Source of the DNA: CAZBDV01 sp964490765
Lineage (GTDB): Bacteria; Cloacimonadota; Cloacimonadia; Cloacimonadales; JAJBBL01
DNA length: 64,000 bases
Assembly (NCBI GenBank): GCA_964490765.1
Contig: CAZBDV010000003.1
Location: forward strand, 1 to 64,000
Direction of reading: 5' to 3'
Of this stretch, positions 1 to 9,052 are shown one piece after another. Made by a program: the position numbers and the translations under genes. The notes under the pieces were generated by a model. The model was not told where the DNA came from and searched no databases. It saw nothing but the letters and a program-made list of their open reading frames with translations. How positions within the stretch are numbered: position 1 is the stretch's first letter; each line of letters starts with the position of its first letter.

Positions 1-21
1 AAACAAATTCATCCGGCAATC

Positions 22-51
22 CGGCCTTACTGAACCCCATAGGTAAGGCCG
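22..51. repeat. Inverted repeat upstream of a secreted-protein gene
   Basis: The 9-base arms at 22-30 (CGGCCTTAC) and 43-51 are perfectly complementary around a 12-base loop. No T-run follows, so it is either the terminator stem of a gene before the window or a leader hairpin for the gene at 92. Confidence 0.45.
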
Positions 52-91
52 TAAGGAACGAGGGAAAAAAGATTATCAGAGGAGGTGAATT

Positions 92-478
92 ATGAGATTA
101 TTCCTATTGTTCATACTAATTACATTATTGTTAGGCAGCTTTTCATTATATGCAACCAGTAGAGATTTTCAATATGAAATTGTCAATGGTGGTTCAAGGG
201 GAAATGTTGTTGTGTTAAGAAATGTGCCCGGTACAGTTGATCAATGGCAATCTATGGACAGCTTTAGCTATCCACAATACAATTCCTTTGTGATTAACAG
301 ATATAATACTAACATTGGCTTCTCTACTAAAATCAAAGCAACAGTGACGCGTTCGGATAACGGTCAATCAAAAACTGTCATACAGGATATCGTTCCTGGA
401 CTTAATTACGTTCTCCTTGAGTTTACGATAATTATAGTTCCCGGTCCGGATCCAGTACCGAAAGGGGAAGGTGAGTAG
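92..478 (+). CDS. Small secreted protein of unknown function
   Basis: This 128-residue protein is not recognised. Residues 1-21 form a signal peptide (basic MR, leucine-rich core, likely cleavage after YAT), so it should be exported. The mature part is about 105 residues, alternating hydrophobic and polar in the manner of a small beta-sandwich, and it contains no cysteine. It ends in a proline- and glycine-rich acidic tail (PGPDPVPKGEGE). It lacks the NYPNPFNPET sorting domain carried by its downstream neighbour. An AGGAGGTGA Shine-Dalgarno site lies just before the ATG. It is flanked by a hairpin on each side, so it may be a monocistronic unit. The export call is solid; the role is unknown. 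Confidence 0.8.
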   Translation: MRLFLLFILITLLLGSFSLYATSRDFQYEIVNGGSRGNVVVLRNVPGTVDQWQSMDSFSYPQYNSFVINRYNTNIGFSTKIKATVTRSDNGQSKTVIQDIVPGLNYVLLEFTIIIVPGPDPVPKGEGE

Positions 479-493
479 TCAGTCTGTTAAATT

Positions 494-524
494 GTCCCCT
501 GAAGGTTAATATCCTTCAGGGGAC
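494..524 (+). terminator. Strong hairpin between two secreted-protein genes
   Basis: A perfect 12-bp stem (494-505 with 513-524) surrounds a 7-base loop, 15 bases after the stop codon. No U-run follows (TGAATAAAGG), so it may act as a partial terminator or an mRNA-stabilising stem before the gene at 543. Confidence 0.5.
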
Positions 525-542
525 TGAATAAAGGTGTTTATT

Positions 543-2816
543 ATGGTTAAAAAAGTTCAATTTATATTGATTACTATTTTTCTGTTTACTGGGTGCATTT
601 TTTCTATTCCTATAGGTCTGGAGAGGCTCGAAGATTTTTCAATTACAACTGCAAGGATAAAAACCAACAGGAATACAAATTTGATTGCAGATGAACAGAT
701 AGTATACTACCTTTCCGGGTACGGATTAGAGTCTTATGTTATGACCGGTGCAGGAGAGGTGATTCTAGCAGATAGACTCCACTTGACCGATCCCTGGACA
801 ATGAACAAAGTCGATGATAACATTTTTGTAGGGACCTATCCTATTCATGGGCTGACCAACGCTATAATCTACAAAATAAATGTCAGTAATCCGTATAACC
901 TTATCATAGAGCAGATACTTGAGTTGGATGACAATATCACAGCAGTGTTGATCATTCATATAGTTAACGATCATCTGCTTTTACACACCTTTTCGTATCC
1001 GGAGAGATTTCCGCTGTTGAACACCGATCTTGAGACGGTAATAGAAGAACCGATATCAGCACCACCAACCCTCGTCTTCGGCAATGACCTTGTTTTATCA
1101 TGCTCTGAAGGGGGAGACGGCTTAATATACGATTTCAGTGATCTTGATAATATCATGCAGGTCGGTTCCGGTTCGATCGAAGAAGGTCATCAATATGGTG
1201 TGCTTAACGAATATACCTATCAAGACAGTATTCTAATTTTCTACAACGAAAGCGAGATTTCTTTCTGGGATGTTTCTCAGCCCGATGACTGGCAAATGTT
1301 GTATAATATCATTATCGAGGACAGCAGTTTTATGATTACCGGAGAGGGATTACAAATAATCGAAGATACTCTCGTGTACCTCAATCATGACTCTCTGATT
1401 GCCATTGATTTAAACGATTATTCATACTCTCAGATGCTGGAGAACCCAATTCAGGAATCATATCAGTATTGCGTCGGTATAGGATATGCATATTCGGGTA
1501 ATGATCTGTTCGTCTCCACAAGTGAATATGGTATCCAGAGGTTCGCATACGAGGATGAATTTGCTTTCGTCGAAACAATCGGTGATGAAAAGTATAATGA
1601 TTACATTCAGATGTCAGGCCACTATATGTTTGTCGGGTCGGGAAATCTCTGTAATGAAGGGATAGTTGTATACGATACATCAAATCCCTATAATATCACG
1701 GAAGTAAACAGGTTGATGTATGACCCTCCGCTATTCTTCATTATCATTGATGGCTTGTTATGTATGTATAGATTTCCCTGGATAGAGTACAGGGAGATAA
1801 CAATATACGATATCACAAATCCTGTCAATCCGGAGTTGCGAAGTACGTTAGACCTGTCTCCCTGGTCTCAACCACATGTATACTTCATTAACTCACAAAC
1901 AGAGCAGAATTTCATATATGTAACCCTGAGAGAACCGGCAAGATTGTTAAAGTTCGATATAGCCACAACCGGAGAATCTGAACTTCTTTTCGATATTTCT
2001 ATACCTGACGGTTCTATTGTGATTGATGATGATCTGATGTACATTCTTTCCAGAAGTGGCAATTCATATTGGTATGATCTGCATATCTACGAAGGACTGG
2101 AGAATAATTATCCCATTTTGAGCAATATTATAGACTATTTTGTCGGCCAACCTGATAAATATCTTAAAATAGTCGGTGATTACCTGGCTGTGTATGATAG
2201 TTTTTCCGGAGAAGGAAATACCAGTTTTTACTCTCTTTCCGAGCCCTTTAGCCCTGTTTTGAAGTTTGAGATCGGTAAATCAGGTATTCCCTACTTGAAA
2301 GATAACCTTCTCTTTCTGACTCATCGATCGGTGATTTATATCTATGATGCTGGTAATGACCCGTCAGGGACCCTGACCCCCATATCTTACATATTAAACA
2401 ACAATTGGTATCAACGAAATCTGTTTTTTCAGGATTTAGAGGGTAAAAACTATTTATACTGCGCATCAACATTTTATATTGCAGTCTATGAATACAGCTA
2501 TGAGACCGGTATTGAAGATGATATAGCTATACCGGTTGAAGAGACATATCTCTCCCGGAACTATCCTAACCCTTTCAATCCGGAGACTAATATCAGCTTC
2601 TATCTGGAGCAGGAAAAGAGGGTCAAACTGGAGATATTTAATATCAGAGGGCAGAAGCTGGCTGTCCTGATAGATGTTATCCTGCCGGAGGGTGAGCATT
2701 CTGTGGTCTGGTCACCTCAAAACCACAGGGGGAGAGACCTCCCCAGCGGGGTATATCTCTATCGCCTCAAGGCTGGAGACTACGACAAAACAAGAAAAAT
2801 GCTCTATCTGAAGTGA
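543..2816 (+). CDS. Secreted LVIVD-like propeller protein with type IX-style C-terminal domain
   Basis: This is a 757-residue exported protein. I chose ATG 543 because the AAGGTG ribosome site at 531-536 overlaps the earlier in-frame GTG at 534. The N-terminus is a hydrophobic signal with a possible lipobox (LFTGC). The body holds repeated units such as YDTSNPYNITEV and YDITNPVNPEL, which resemble the LVIVD beta-propeller repeat. The last ~85 residues form a FlgD/Por-type beta domain that starts at NYPNPFNPET and ends near SSGVYLYRL-like PSGVYLYRL and a basic tail. In related bacteria this domain directs surface display through type IX-like secretion. The surface location is therefore likely; the ligand or substrate is unknown. 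Confidence 0.85.
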   Translation: MVKKVQFILITIFLFTGCIFSIPIGLERLEDFSITTARIKTNRNTNLIADEQIVYYLSGYGLESYVMTGAGEVILADRLHLTDPWTMNKVDDNIFVGTYPIHGLTNAIIYKINVSNPYNLIIEQILELDDNITAVLIIHIVNDHLLLHTFSYPERFPLLNTDLETVIEEPISAPPTLVFGNDLVLSCSEGGDGLIYDFSDLDNIMQVGSGSIEEGHQYGVLNEYTYQDSILIFYNESEISFWDVSQPDDWQMLYNIIIEDSSFMITGEGLQIIEDTLVYLNHDSLIAIDLNDYSYSQMLENPIQESYQYCVGIGYAYSGNDLFVSTSEYGIQRFAYEDEFAFVETIGDEKYNDYIQMSGHYMFVGSGNLCNEGIVVYDTSNPYNITEVNRLMYDPPLFFIIIDGLLCMYRFPWIEYREITIYDITNPVNPELRSTLDLSPWSQPHVYFINSQTEQNFIYVTLREPARLLKFDIATTGESELLFDISIPDGSIVIDDDLMYILSRSGNSYWYDLHIYEGLENNYPILSNIIDYFVGQPDKYLKIVGDYLAVYDSFSGEGNTSFYSLSEPFSPVLKFEIGKSGIPYLKDNLLFLTHRSVIYIYDAGNDPSGTLTPISYILNNNWYQRNLFFQDLEGKNYLYCASTFYIAVYEYSYETGIEDDIAIPVEETYLSRNYPNPFNPETNISFYLEQEKRVKLEIFNIRGQKLAVLIDVILPEGEHSVVWSPQNHRGRDLPSGVYLYRLKAGDYDKTRKMLYLK

Positions 2817-3020
2817 CATAAGTTTGTAAGAGCTAAGGCATCGGGTAATTAATAGAAACGATCTTTGATTCAAGTGACAGAATGAGATCTCCGGTATTAA
2901 AGAAAGGTGACTCGGACCAATTTCTATGAGTTTCTCCATCAACAAAGTTATTGACAAAATACGGTTTTTAGCGATCAATCCCTCAGAGTTAGATAAGTAT
3001 AAAATATAGAGGAGTCGGTA

Positions 3021-4682
3021 ATGGGTAAGAGTTACGATGAGTTAAAAAAGAAGTATGAGGAGCTATTAGCAAAGACGTTAGAAAAATTTCCAGAGCGTAA
3101 TGATGAGTTTCTAACGGCATCCAATACACCGGTAAAGAGGCTTTATACCCCTGAAGATATGGAAGGCGTGGACTATGCAGAAGATCTGGGTTTTCCGGGT
3201 AATTATCCTTTTACGAGGGGTGTGCAACCGACAATGTATCGGGGCAGATTATGGACGATGCGTCAGTATGCCGGCTTCGGGACAGCTAAAGAATCGAATC
3301 AGCGATATAAGTTTCTACTAGAAAAGGGGCAGACAGGCTTGAGCATAGCTTTTGACCTGCCGACACAGATGGGTTACGACAGTGACCATTCAATGAGTGC
3401 CGGTGAGATTGGGAAAGTCGGGGTAGCAATAGATTCACTGGCCGATATGGAGGTTCTTTTCGACGGGATACCTCTGGACAGGGTATCGACATCAATGACA
3501 ATTAATGCACCTGCAGCTGTCTTATTAGCTATGTATATAGCAGTCGGTGAAAAGCAGGGTTTAAAGAGTGAGCAATTGAACGGTACGATTCAGAACGATA
3601 TTCTGAAGGAGTATATTGCCCGGGGAACTTATATATTTCCACCGCAGCCCTCAATGCGTTTGATAACCGATATTTTTGCTTTCTGTGCAGATAATGTTCC
3701 CAGGTGGAATATGATCTCGATATCTGGTTATCATATCAGGGAAGCAGGTTCTTCTGCTGTTCAAGAAGTGGCATTCACTTTAGCAAACGGTATTGAATAC
3801 GTGAAAGCGGCGATTCAAAGCGGTCTTGATGTTGATCAGTTTGCACCTCGACTCTCCTTCTTTTTTAATGCTCATAACGATTTACTGGAAGAGGTGGCCA
3901 AGTTCAGGGCTGCTCGTTACCTCTGGGCAAAGATAATGAAGGAGAAGTTCCAGGCCAAAAATCCCAAATCGATGATGTTACGCTTCCATACCCAGACAGC
4001 TGGCTGTACGCTGACAGCCCAGCAGCTGGACAACAACATTATCAGGGTTGCCATTCAGGCGTTGGCTGCCGTTATGGGTGGCACTCAATCTTTGCATACA
4101 AATTCTCGTGACGAAGCACTTGCCCTTCCCAGCGAGCATTCCGTGCAGATAGCTCTGAGAACCCAGCAGGTCATCGCCCATGAAAGTGGGGTTACCAATA
4201 CGGTCGATCCTCTTGCCGGTTCCTATTATGTGGAATCGATGACCAGAGACATAGCCGGGCAGGCTGAAGAGATCATAGCAAAGATAGACACGCTGGGTGG
4301 CATGATCAAAGCGATCGAGAAAGGATTCCCACAAAAACAGATTCAGGACAGTGCTTACGACTATCAGAAGTCGATTGAGAATGATAAGAGAATCATAGTA
4401 GGGGTGAATAAATTCCGAATCAAGGAAACACTGAAACCAGAACTATTAAAGGTAGATCAACAATTGGCGGAGCAGCAGGTGGTAAGACTGAGTGAATTGA
4501 GGAGCAGAAGGGATAACGAAGCAGTCAAAGCAAAACTGAAGGCTATCAAAGATGCGGCTGCCGGAACGGAAAATCTGATGCCCAGAATCGTGGATGCGGT
4601 TAAAGCTTATGCTACACTGGGAGAGATCTGTGATGTGCTGAGAACTGAATTCGGCGAATATCAGGAGAGTGTTGTATTATAA
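3021..4682 (+). CDS. mcmA1: Methylmalonyl-CoA mutase, catalytic (large) subunit
   Basis: This enzyme interconverts (R)-methylmalonyl-CoA and succinyl-CoA by a cobalamin radical mechanism in propionate metabolism. The 553-residue product matches the TIM-barrel catalytic subunit: TMYRGRLWTMRQYAGFGTA near residue 72 is the CoA and substrate region with its conserved tyrosine, and HTQTAGCTLTAQQ and GGTQSLHTNSRDEA lie near residues 325-360. The protein ends after the barrel. The cobalamin-binding domain (DxHxxG) is missing, so a separate small subunit must be encoded outside this window. GAGGAG precedes the ATG. No mutase chaperone or epimerase lies next to it. Isobutyryl-CoA or ethylmalonyl-CoA mutase would be the alternatives, but the match looks closest to methylmalonyl-CoA mutase. 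Confidence 0.9.
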   Translation: MGKSYDELKKKYEELLAKTLEKFPERNDEFLTASNTPVKRLYTPEDMEGVDYAEDLGFPGNYPFTRGVQPTMYRGRLWTMRQYAGFGTAKESNQRYKFLLEKGQTGLSIAFDLPTQMGYDSDHSMSAGEIGKVGVAIDSLADMEVLFDGIPLDRVSTSMTINAPAAVLLAMYIAVGEKQGLKSEQLNGTIQNDILKEYIARGTYIFPPQPSMRLITDIFAFCADNVPRWNMISISGYHIREAGSSAVQEVAFTLANGIEYVKAAIQSGLDVDQFAPRLSFFFNAHNDLLEEVAKFRAARYLWAKIMKEKFQAKNPKSMMLRFHTQTAGCTLTAQQLDNNIIRVAIQALAAVMGGTQSLHTNSRDEALALPSEHSVQIALRTQQVIAHESGVTNTVDPLAGSYYVESMTRDIAGQAEEIIAKIDTLGGMIKAIEKGFPQKQIQDSAYDYQKSIENDKRIIVGVNKFRIKETLKPELLKVDQQLAEQQVVRLSELRSRRDNEAVKAKLKAIKDAAAGTENLMPRIVDAVKAYATLGEICDVLRTEFGEYQESVVL

Positions 4683-4844
4683 TAACATTCTCTAGTTATT
4701 GATAGAGGTCATAATCAGAGAGTTATAACGAGGTAGTAGATCAGTTAGTTGATAAAGCATTGAAGCGTCGTGCAGTGAGTTTTTCCCGGTTATTGATTCA
4801 TTTCTGTTATTCACTGGAATGGTTAGACTTGGGATAAGATAAAA

Positions 4845-4922
4845 TGGTCGGGATGACTGGATTTGAACCAGCGACCTCTCGGTCCCGAACCGAACGCGCT
4901 ACCCGAACTGCGCTACATCCCG
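4845..4922 (-). tRNA. tRNA-Pro (anticodon CGG)
   Basis: On the minus strand the sequence folds into a complete cloverleaf: acceptor CGGGATG/CATCCCG, D stem GCGC/GCGC, anticodon stem TTCGG/CCGAG with loop TTCGGGA, T stem GCTGG/CCAGT with loop TTCAAAT, discriminator A, and an encoded CCA. Loop positions 3-5 give CGG, which reads the proline codon CCG. It stands alone between two plus-strand genes. Confidence 0.96.
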
Positions 4923-4955
4923 ACACCCGCTCAGCAAAAAAAATCGTCCGATTAT

Positions 4956-4961
4956 TGTCAA
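4956..4961 (-). promoter_or_regulatory. Possible -35 box for tRNA-Pro
   Basis: A consensus TTGACA lies on the minus strand about 33 bases upstream of the tRNA 5' end. No good TATAAT-like -10 box follows at the right spacing (the closest is TTTGCT), so only the -35 half is convincing. Confidence 0.3.
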
Positions 4962-5072
4962 TATCTCTTCCAGGTTAATAGGTGTCGGGCATCTGGTCAT
5001 TCTCATGAAAGACTCTTATAGAGAGGAAAGAGAACATCTCTTTTGATGAGAGCGTGAGATTATTATCTCTGC

Positions 5073-5100
5073 TTGACAACAGAGGTGTTGTTTATTTATT
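5073..5100 (+). promoter_or_regulatory. Candidate sigma70-type promoter for the Gfo/Idh-asnS-rmuC operon
   Basis: TTGACA at 5073-5078 is followed after 16 bases by TTTATT (5095-5100), about 90 bases before the start codon at 5191. The -35 box is perfect and the -10 is weak. The 4923-5190 stretch otherwise holds only an imperfect hairpin at 5001-5051. Confidence 0.4.
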
Positions 5101-5190
5101 GAGACAGTATATAACGACTCGGTATGAAGCAGGATTATTCACGGGATATTCTGTTATGTAAACATTTTATACCTTCAAGGGAGTTTGATT

Positions 5191-6177
5191 ATGGTAAAAA
5201 TTGGAGTTATTGGGGTAGGTCATTTAGGGCAGCATCATGTCCGTATATTTAAGGAGATAGCAGGGTGTGAACTGGTTGGTATACATGATCAAAATGAAGA
5301 ACGTGCAGCCGAGATTTCTCGGGCAAATAATGTCCGAGCGTATCACGATTATGAGAGCTTGCTCGATGACATAGATGCTATTGATATCGCCGTTACTACC
5401 GTTCATCATTACAGATTGGCCAGGACAGCACTACAGAAGGGTAAGCACCTCTTTATAGAGAAACCGATAACGACAACTTTAGCGGAGGCAGAGGAGTTGC
5501 TTGCGCTGGCTAGAGAGAAGAATTTGAAGATCCAGGTTGGTCACATAGAGCGCTTTAATCCAATTGTTTTGAAGATTGCCGATGAGATCAGTGATCCTAT
5601 GTTCATCGAATCGCACCGTCTGGCACCCTTCACTCCTCGTGGAAGTGATGTATCTGTCGTACTCGATCTGATGATTCATGATATTGATCTCATCCTCAGT
5701 TTCGTCAACAGCAACATCAGGGATATAAGAGCGAGTGGAGTAAGGATTCTGACATCCAATATCGATATAGCCAATGCCCGTCTGGAATTCGAAAATGGTG
5801 CTATTGCCAATGTTACTGCCAGTAGAGTGTCTTTGAAGAGAGAGAGAAAGATCCGTTTCTTCCAGAAGGATGCCTATCTATCATTGGACTTTCAGAATAA
5901 GAAGGTCACCATTCTGAAGAAATCAGAGGATCTGCAAAAAGTACTGCCAGAGGTTCTACTGGGAAAGAAGACCTTTAATACCGATGATTTTGTCGATTTG
6001 AAAGAGATAGAGGCTGACGACATCACCAAGGATGCATTGACACTGGAACTTGAAGCATTTGTTGAGGTGCTTAATCAGGATAAGAGACCGTATGTCGATG
6101 GAGAAGCGGGCAGGAAAGCACTCAAGGTGGCTCTGAGCATAATGGAGAAAATCAAGATTAAAGAGATAAAGGAGTAG
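5191..6177 (+). CDS. Gfo/Idh/MocA family NAD(P)-dependent sugar oxidoreductase
   Basis: This 328-residue protein has the family layout: an N-terminal Rossmann fold with GVIGVGHLGQHH at residues ~5-16, the catalytic-loop motif IEKPIT near residue 90, and VGHIERFNP near 116, followed by the C-terminal alpha/beta substrate domain. The GHIERFNP wording is typical of GnnA-like UDP-GlcNAc 3-dehydrogenases used to make 3-amino sugars for lipid A. No lpx genes sit nearby, so the substrate is an inference. ATG 5191 is preferred over the in-frame TTG at 5185 because AAGGGA lies upstream at good spacing. It is first in a probable operon with asnS (13-base gap). Confidence 0.82.
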   Translation: MVKIGVIGVGHLGQHHVRIFKEIAGCELVGIHDQNEERAAEISRANNVRAYHDYESLLDDIDAIDIAVTTVHHYRLARTALQKGKHLFIEKPITTTLAEAEELLALAREKNLKIQVGHIERFNPIVLKIADEISDPMFIESHRLAPFTPRGSDVSVVLDLMIHDIDLILSFVNSNIRDIRASGVRILTSNIDIANARLEFENGAIANVTASRVSLKRERKIRFFQKDAYLSLDFQNKKVTILKKSEDLQKVLPEVLLGKKTFNTDDFVDLKEIEADDITKDALTLELEAFVEVLNQDKRPYVDGEAGRKALKVALSIMEKIKIKEIKE

Positions 6178-6189
6178 TAGAGCTTTCAT

Positions 6190-7485
6190 ATGAAAACAGT
6201 ATTCATCAAAGATATAAAGGATCATCTGGGAGAAGAGATCAGAATCAGAGGCTGGGTGAGGAATATCCGCTCCTCCGGAAAATTACAGTTCATAATAATC
6301 AGAGATGGAACGGCCGAGATACAGGGTGTTGCTTTTCTCCCCGATCTGGGAGAAGAGAAGTTCGAGTTAGCAAAGCAACTCACTCTTGAATCGTCTCTGG
6401 AGGTTTATGGTATACCTAAAGAACATCCCAAAAAGCCGAATGTATATGAATTAGCAATAACAGACCTCAAGATAGTTCACATTGCCAGGGAATATCCTAT
6501 AGCAAAAAAGGAGCACGGGACAGACTTCCTGCTCAGTAACCGTCATCTCTGGCTGAGATCCTCACGGCAGTGGGCACTGATGAAGATCCGGCACAGCATA
6601 TATTTCGCTATCTGTGAATATCTTAATCAAAACGGTTTCTACCGTTTTGATTCTCCGATCCTGACACCCAACGCCTGTGAAGGAACTACCACCCTTTTCC
6701 AGGTTCCCTATTTCGATGAGGGGTTTGCCTATCTTTCCCAATCAGGTCAGCTCTATCTGGAGACCGGAATTACCAGTCTCGGCCGGGTTTATGATTTTGG
6801 CCCGGTTTTTAGAGCTGAAAAATCCAAAACTCGCAAGCATCTGACAGAATTCTGGATGATGGATGCCGAGGCTGCCTTCGTCGAGCATGAAGAGAATATG
6901 GAGATACAGGAGGAGTTAGTACGCTTCGTTATCCGTTCGGTTGTAAAATCAAATCTTCCGGAACTGGAATTATTGGAACGTGATATAACAAGACTCGAGA
7001 AAGCTGATGCACCGTTCAGAAGAATTACTCATAGAGAGGCGATTGAGCTTCTACGTAAGAAGGGTGTCCAGATAGGCGACAGGGATGATTTTGGTGCTCA
7101 GGAAGAGGCAATGCTGACTGAAGACAGCGATCTCCCACTCTTTGTCGAACGATGGCCGAAAGAGGCTAAAGCGTTCTATATGAAGCGTGATCATAAAGAT
7201 TCGGATATAGTCCTCGGGAGTGACTTGATTGCACCTGAGGGATTCGGGGAGATCATTGGTGGCTCAGAACGAGAGGATGACCACGACATGCTCAAAGAGC
7301 GTATGGTCGCTGAGAACATGCCGATTGAACAATATCAATGGTATCTCGATCTTCGTCTCTACGGTTCAGTACCGCACAGCGGGTTCGGCATAGGGTTGGA
7401 GAGATTTATCGCCTGGATCACCGGTACCCAACATATCAGAGAGACCATACCCTTCCCGAGAATGATATACAGGATATACCCATAG
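6190..7485 (+). CDS. asnS: Asparaginyl-tRNA synthetase
   Basis: This cytosolic class IIb synthetase charges tRNA-Asn with asparagine. The 431 residues contain an N-terminal OB-fold anticodon-binding domain (IRGWVRNIRSSGKLQF near residue 20), motif 2 FRAEKSKTRKHL near 207, then EFWMMDAE, and motif 3 GFGIGLERFIAW near 398, ending in PFPRMIYR. The FWMMDAE context and overall length favour AsnRS over AspRS. The length is normal for the family. Its presence implies that at least some Asn-tRNA is made directly rather than by transamidation. It sits 12 bases after the oxidoreductase gene and 8 bases before rmuC. Confidence 0.95.
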   Translation: MKTVFIKDIKDHLGEEIRIRGWVRNIRSSGKLQFIIIRDGTAEIQGVAFLPDLGEEKFELAKQLTLESSLEVYGIPKEHPKKPNVYELAITDLKIVHIAREYPIAKKEHGTDFLLSNRHLWLRSSRQWALMKIRHSIYFAICEYLNQNGFYRFDSPILTPNACEGTTTLFQVPYFDEGFAYLSQSGQLYLETGITSLGRVYDFGPVFRAEKSKTRKHLTEFWMMDAEAAFVEHEENMEIQEELVRFVIRSVVKSNLPELELLERDITRLEKADAPFRRITHREAIELLRKKGVQIGDRDDFGAQEEAMLTEDSDLPLFVERWPKEAKAFYMKRDHKDSDIVLGSDLIAPEGFGEIIGGSEREDDHDMLKERMVAENMPIEQYQWYLDLRLYGSVPHSGFGIGLERFIAWITGTQHIRETIPFPRMIYRIYP

Positions 7486-7493
7486 CGGTGCTT

Positions 7494-8864
7494 ATGGATT
7501 TACAGATATTGATAACAATTATACTGGCATTACAGTTTTTTACTTTGCTGGCTCTGGTGATTCTTCTCTTCAGAAAAGAGCGAGGCGGTTTTTCTGAACT
7601 TCTCTTCAGATTGGAAAACTTCAAGGAGCAGCTTGCCAATACAGATACCCTTCTGAGAGAAGAGCTGGCTCGTAATCGCGAGGAGTTCAGCAATAACTCC
7701 CGGCACCTTCGGGAGGAGATGAGTACTTCTTTCAGATCATTTCAGGACAATCAGATAGCGAGGATGAACGAATTGCTCAACAATCAGAAGATCCAGATGA
7801 ATGATTTCTCGGAGAGACTGGACAGGGTCGGGAAGATAACGGAGGAGCGTCTGGAACGAATGCGCTCAACGATTGATTTCCAGATCAAGAATCTGCAGGA
7901 CGAGAATAGTAAGAAGCTGGACGAGATGCGGAATGTAGTTGATGAGAAACTCCAAACTACACTGGAAAAACGGCTGGGTGAATCATTCAAGCAGGTCAGT
8001 GAACGATTGGAGCAGGTGCATCAGGGTTTGGGCGATATGAAGAATCTTGCTACCGGTGTTGGTGATCTGAAAAAAGTACTCTCTAATGTTAAGACCCGCG
8101 GTATAATGGGAGAATATCAACTGGAAAACCTGCTCGAGCAGCTATTCAGTCCCGAGCAGTACGACAAAGAGGTCAAACTTTACGAAGGGAGCAGTCAGCG
8201 GGTTGATTTCGCCATCAAACTCCCCGGTAAAGATAACATTAATGATTGTGTTTATCTACCGGTAGATGCAAAATTCCCCATGGAAGATTATTATCTCCTG
8301 CAGGATGCCTATGAACTCGGAGATGCTGTCCAGATAGAGGAGAAGAGAAAGGCGTTGGCACAGAGGGTCAAGCTCTTTGCCAAAGATATCAGTGAGAAAT
8401 ATATTCATCCACCCGAAACTACAGATTTTGCCATTATGTTTCTTGCTTCAGAGGGAATATACGCTGAAATTCTGGGTAAGACAAACCTGTTCGAGCAGAT
8501 CTTGCGAGATTATCGAGTTGTGGTCTCCGGCCCTACTACACTGGCGGCATTCCTCAACAGTCTACAGATGGGATTCAGGACACTCGCTATCCAGAAACGT
8601 TCCAGTGAGGTCTGGCAACTCCTTGGTTCGGTAAAGAGAGAATTCGGTAAATTCGGAGATATACTCAAAAAGGCCCAGAAGAATATCAACGTCGCAGGTA
8701 GAGATCTCGAGAACCTTATCGGGACAAGAACGAGAGCCATTGAGCGAACTCTTCGTGATGTCGAAGTATTGCCTGCCAATATTCCCGATATTCCGGACGC
8801 TGCTCTCTTAGATTCTGAAGAGGAAGAGAGTAACGAAGAGGATGAAGACGACAGAACAGAGTAG
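7494..8864 (+). CDS. rmuC: DNA recombination protein RmuC
   Basis: RmuC limits DNA inversions and rearrangements and is thought to be a membrane-tethered nuclease-like protein. The open frame extends back into asnS, but the natural start is ATG 7494 (MDLQILITI), which puts a transmembrane anchor at residues 3-25. Residues ~30-190 form a long charged coiled coil rich in RLDRVGK- and RMRST-type heptads. The conserved RmuC core (KTRGIMGEYQLENLLEQ, then YLPVDAKFPMEDY) fills residues ~200-400. The acidic tail ends in EEDEDDRTE. A GTG at 7488 is an alternative start. No strong Shine-Dalgarno site is seen, so translation may be coupled to asnS. Confidence 0.92.
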   Translation: MDLQILITIILALQFFTLLALVILLFRKERGGFSELLFRLENFKEQLANTDTLLREELARNREEFSNNSRHLREEMSTSFRSFQDNQIARMNELLNNQKIQMNDFSERLDRVGKITEERLERMRSTIDFQIKNLQDENSKKLDEMRNVVDEKLQTTLEKRLGESFKQVSERLEQVHQGLGDMKNLATGVGDLKKVLSNVKTRGIMGEYQLENLLEQLFSPEQYDKEVKLYEGSSQRVDFAIKLPGKDNINDCVYLPVDAKFPMEDYYLLQDAYELGDAVQIEEKRKALAQRVKLFAKDISEKYIHPPETTDFAIMFLASEGIYAEILGKTNLFEQILRDYRVVVSGPTTLAAFLNSLQMGFRTLAIQKRSSEVWQLLGSVKREFGKFGDILKKAQKNINVAGRDLENLIGTRTRAIERTLRDVEVLPANIPDIPDAALLDSEEEESNEEDEDDRTE

Positions 8865-8912
8865 ATTGATAGAAACGATTACATTAAACTTTATTGACCA
8901 TTAATTTTCTAA

Positions 8913-8942
8913 TATCAGGGCAGTTGCACAACTGCCCTGATA
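8913..8942 (+). terminator. Hairpin terminator after rmuC
   Basis: A perfect inverted repeat of 14 bp (TATCAGGGCAGTTG and its complement) lies 49 bases after the rmuC stop. The downstream tract is only TA-rich (CTTTATCA), so it is an imperfect intrinsic terminator that probably closes the operon. Confidence 0.6.
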
Positions 8943-9052
8943 CTTTATCAGCAACTACTTTCTCATAATAATATTGACAGCGATTTAATGATCCTGTCAT
9001 ATTAAAAACAAAAGTAAACAGGCATTGCATGCCGTTAGAGAAAGGAGTCCTG

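Noticed and set aside
2951..2956. TTGACA before the mutase gene, and similar boxes at 17488, 31509 and 35363
   Set aside because: No acceptable -10 box follows at 16-19 bases, so I do not call them promoters.
2951..3020. Cobalamin riboswitch before the B12-dependent mutase
   Set aside because: The short leader contains no B12-box-like sequence or suitable fold.
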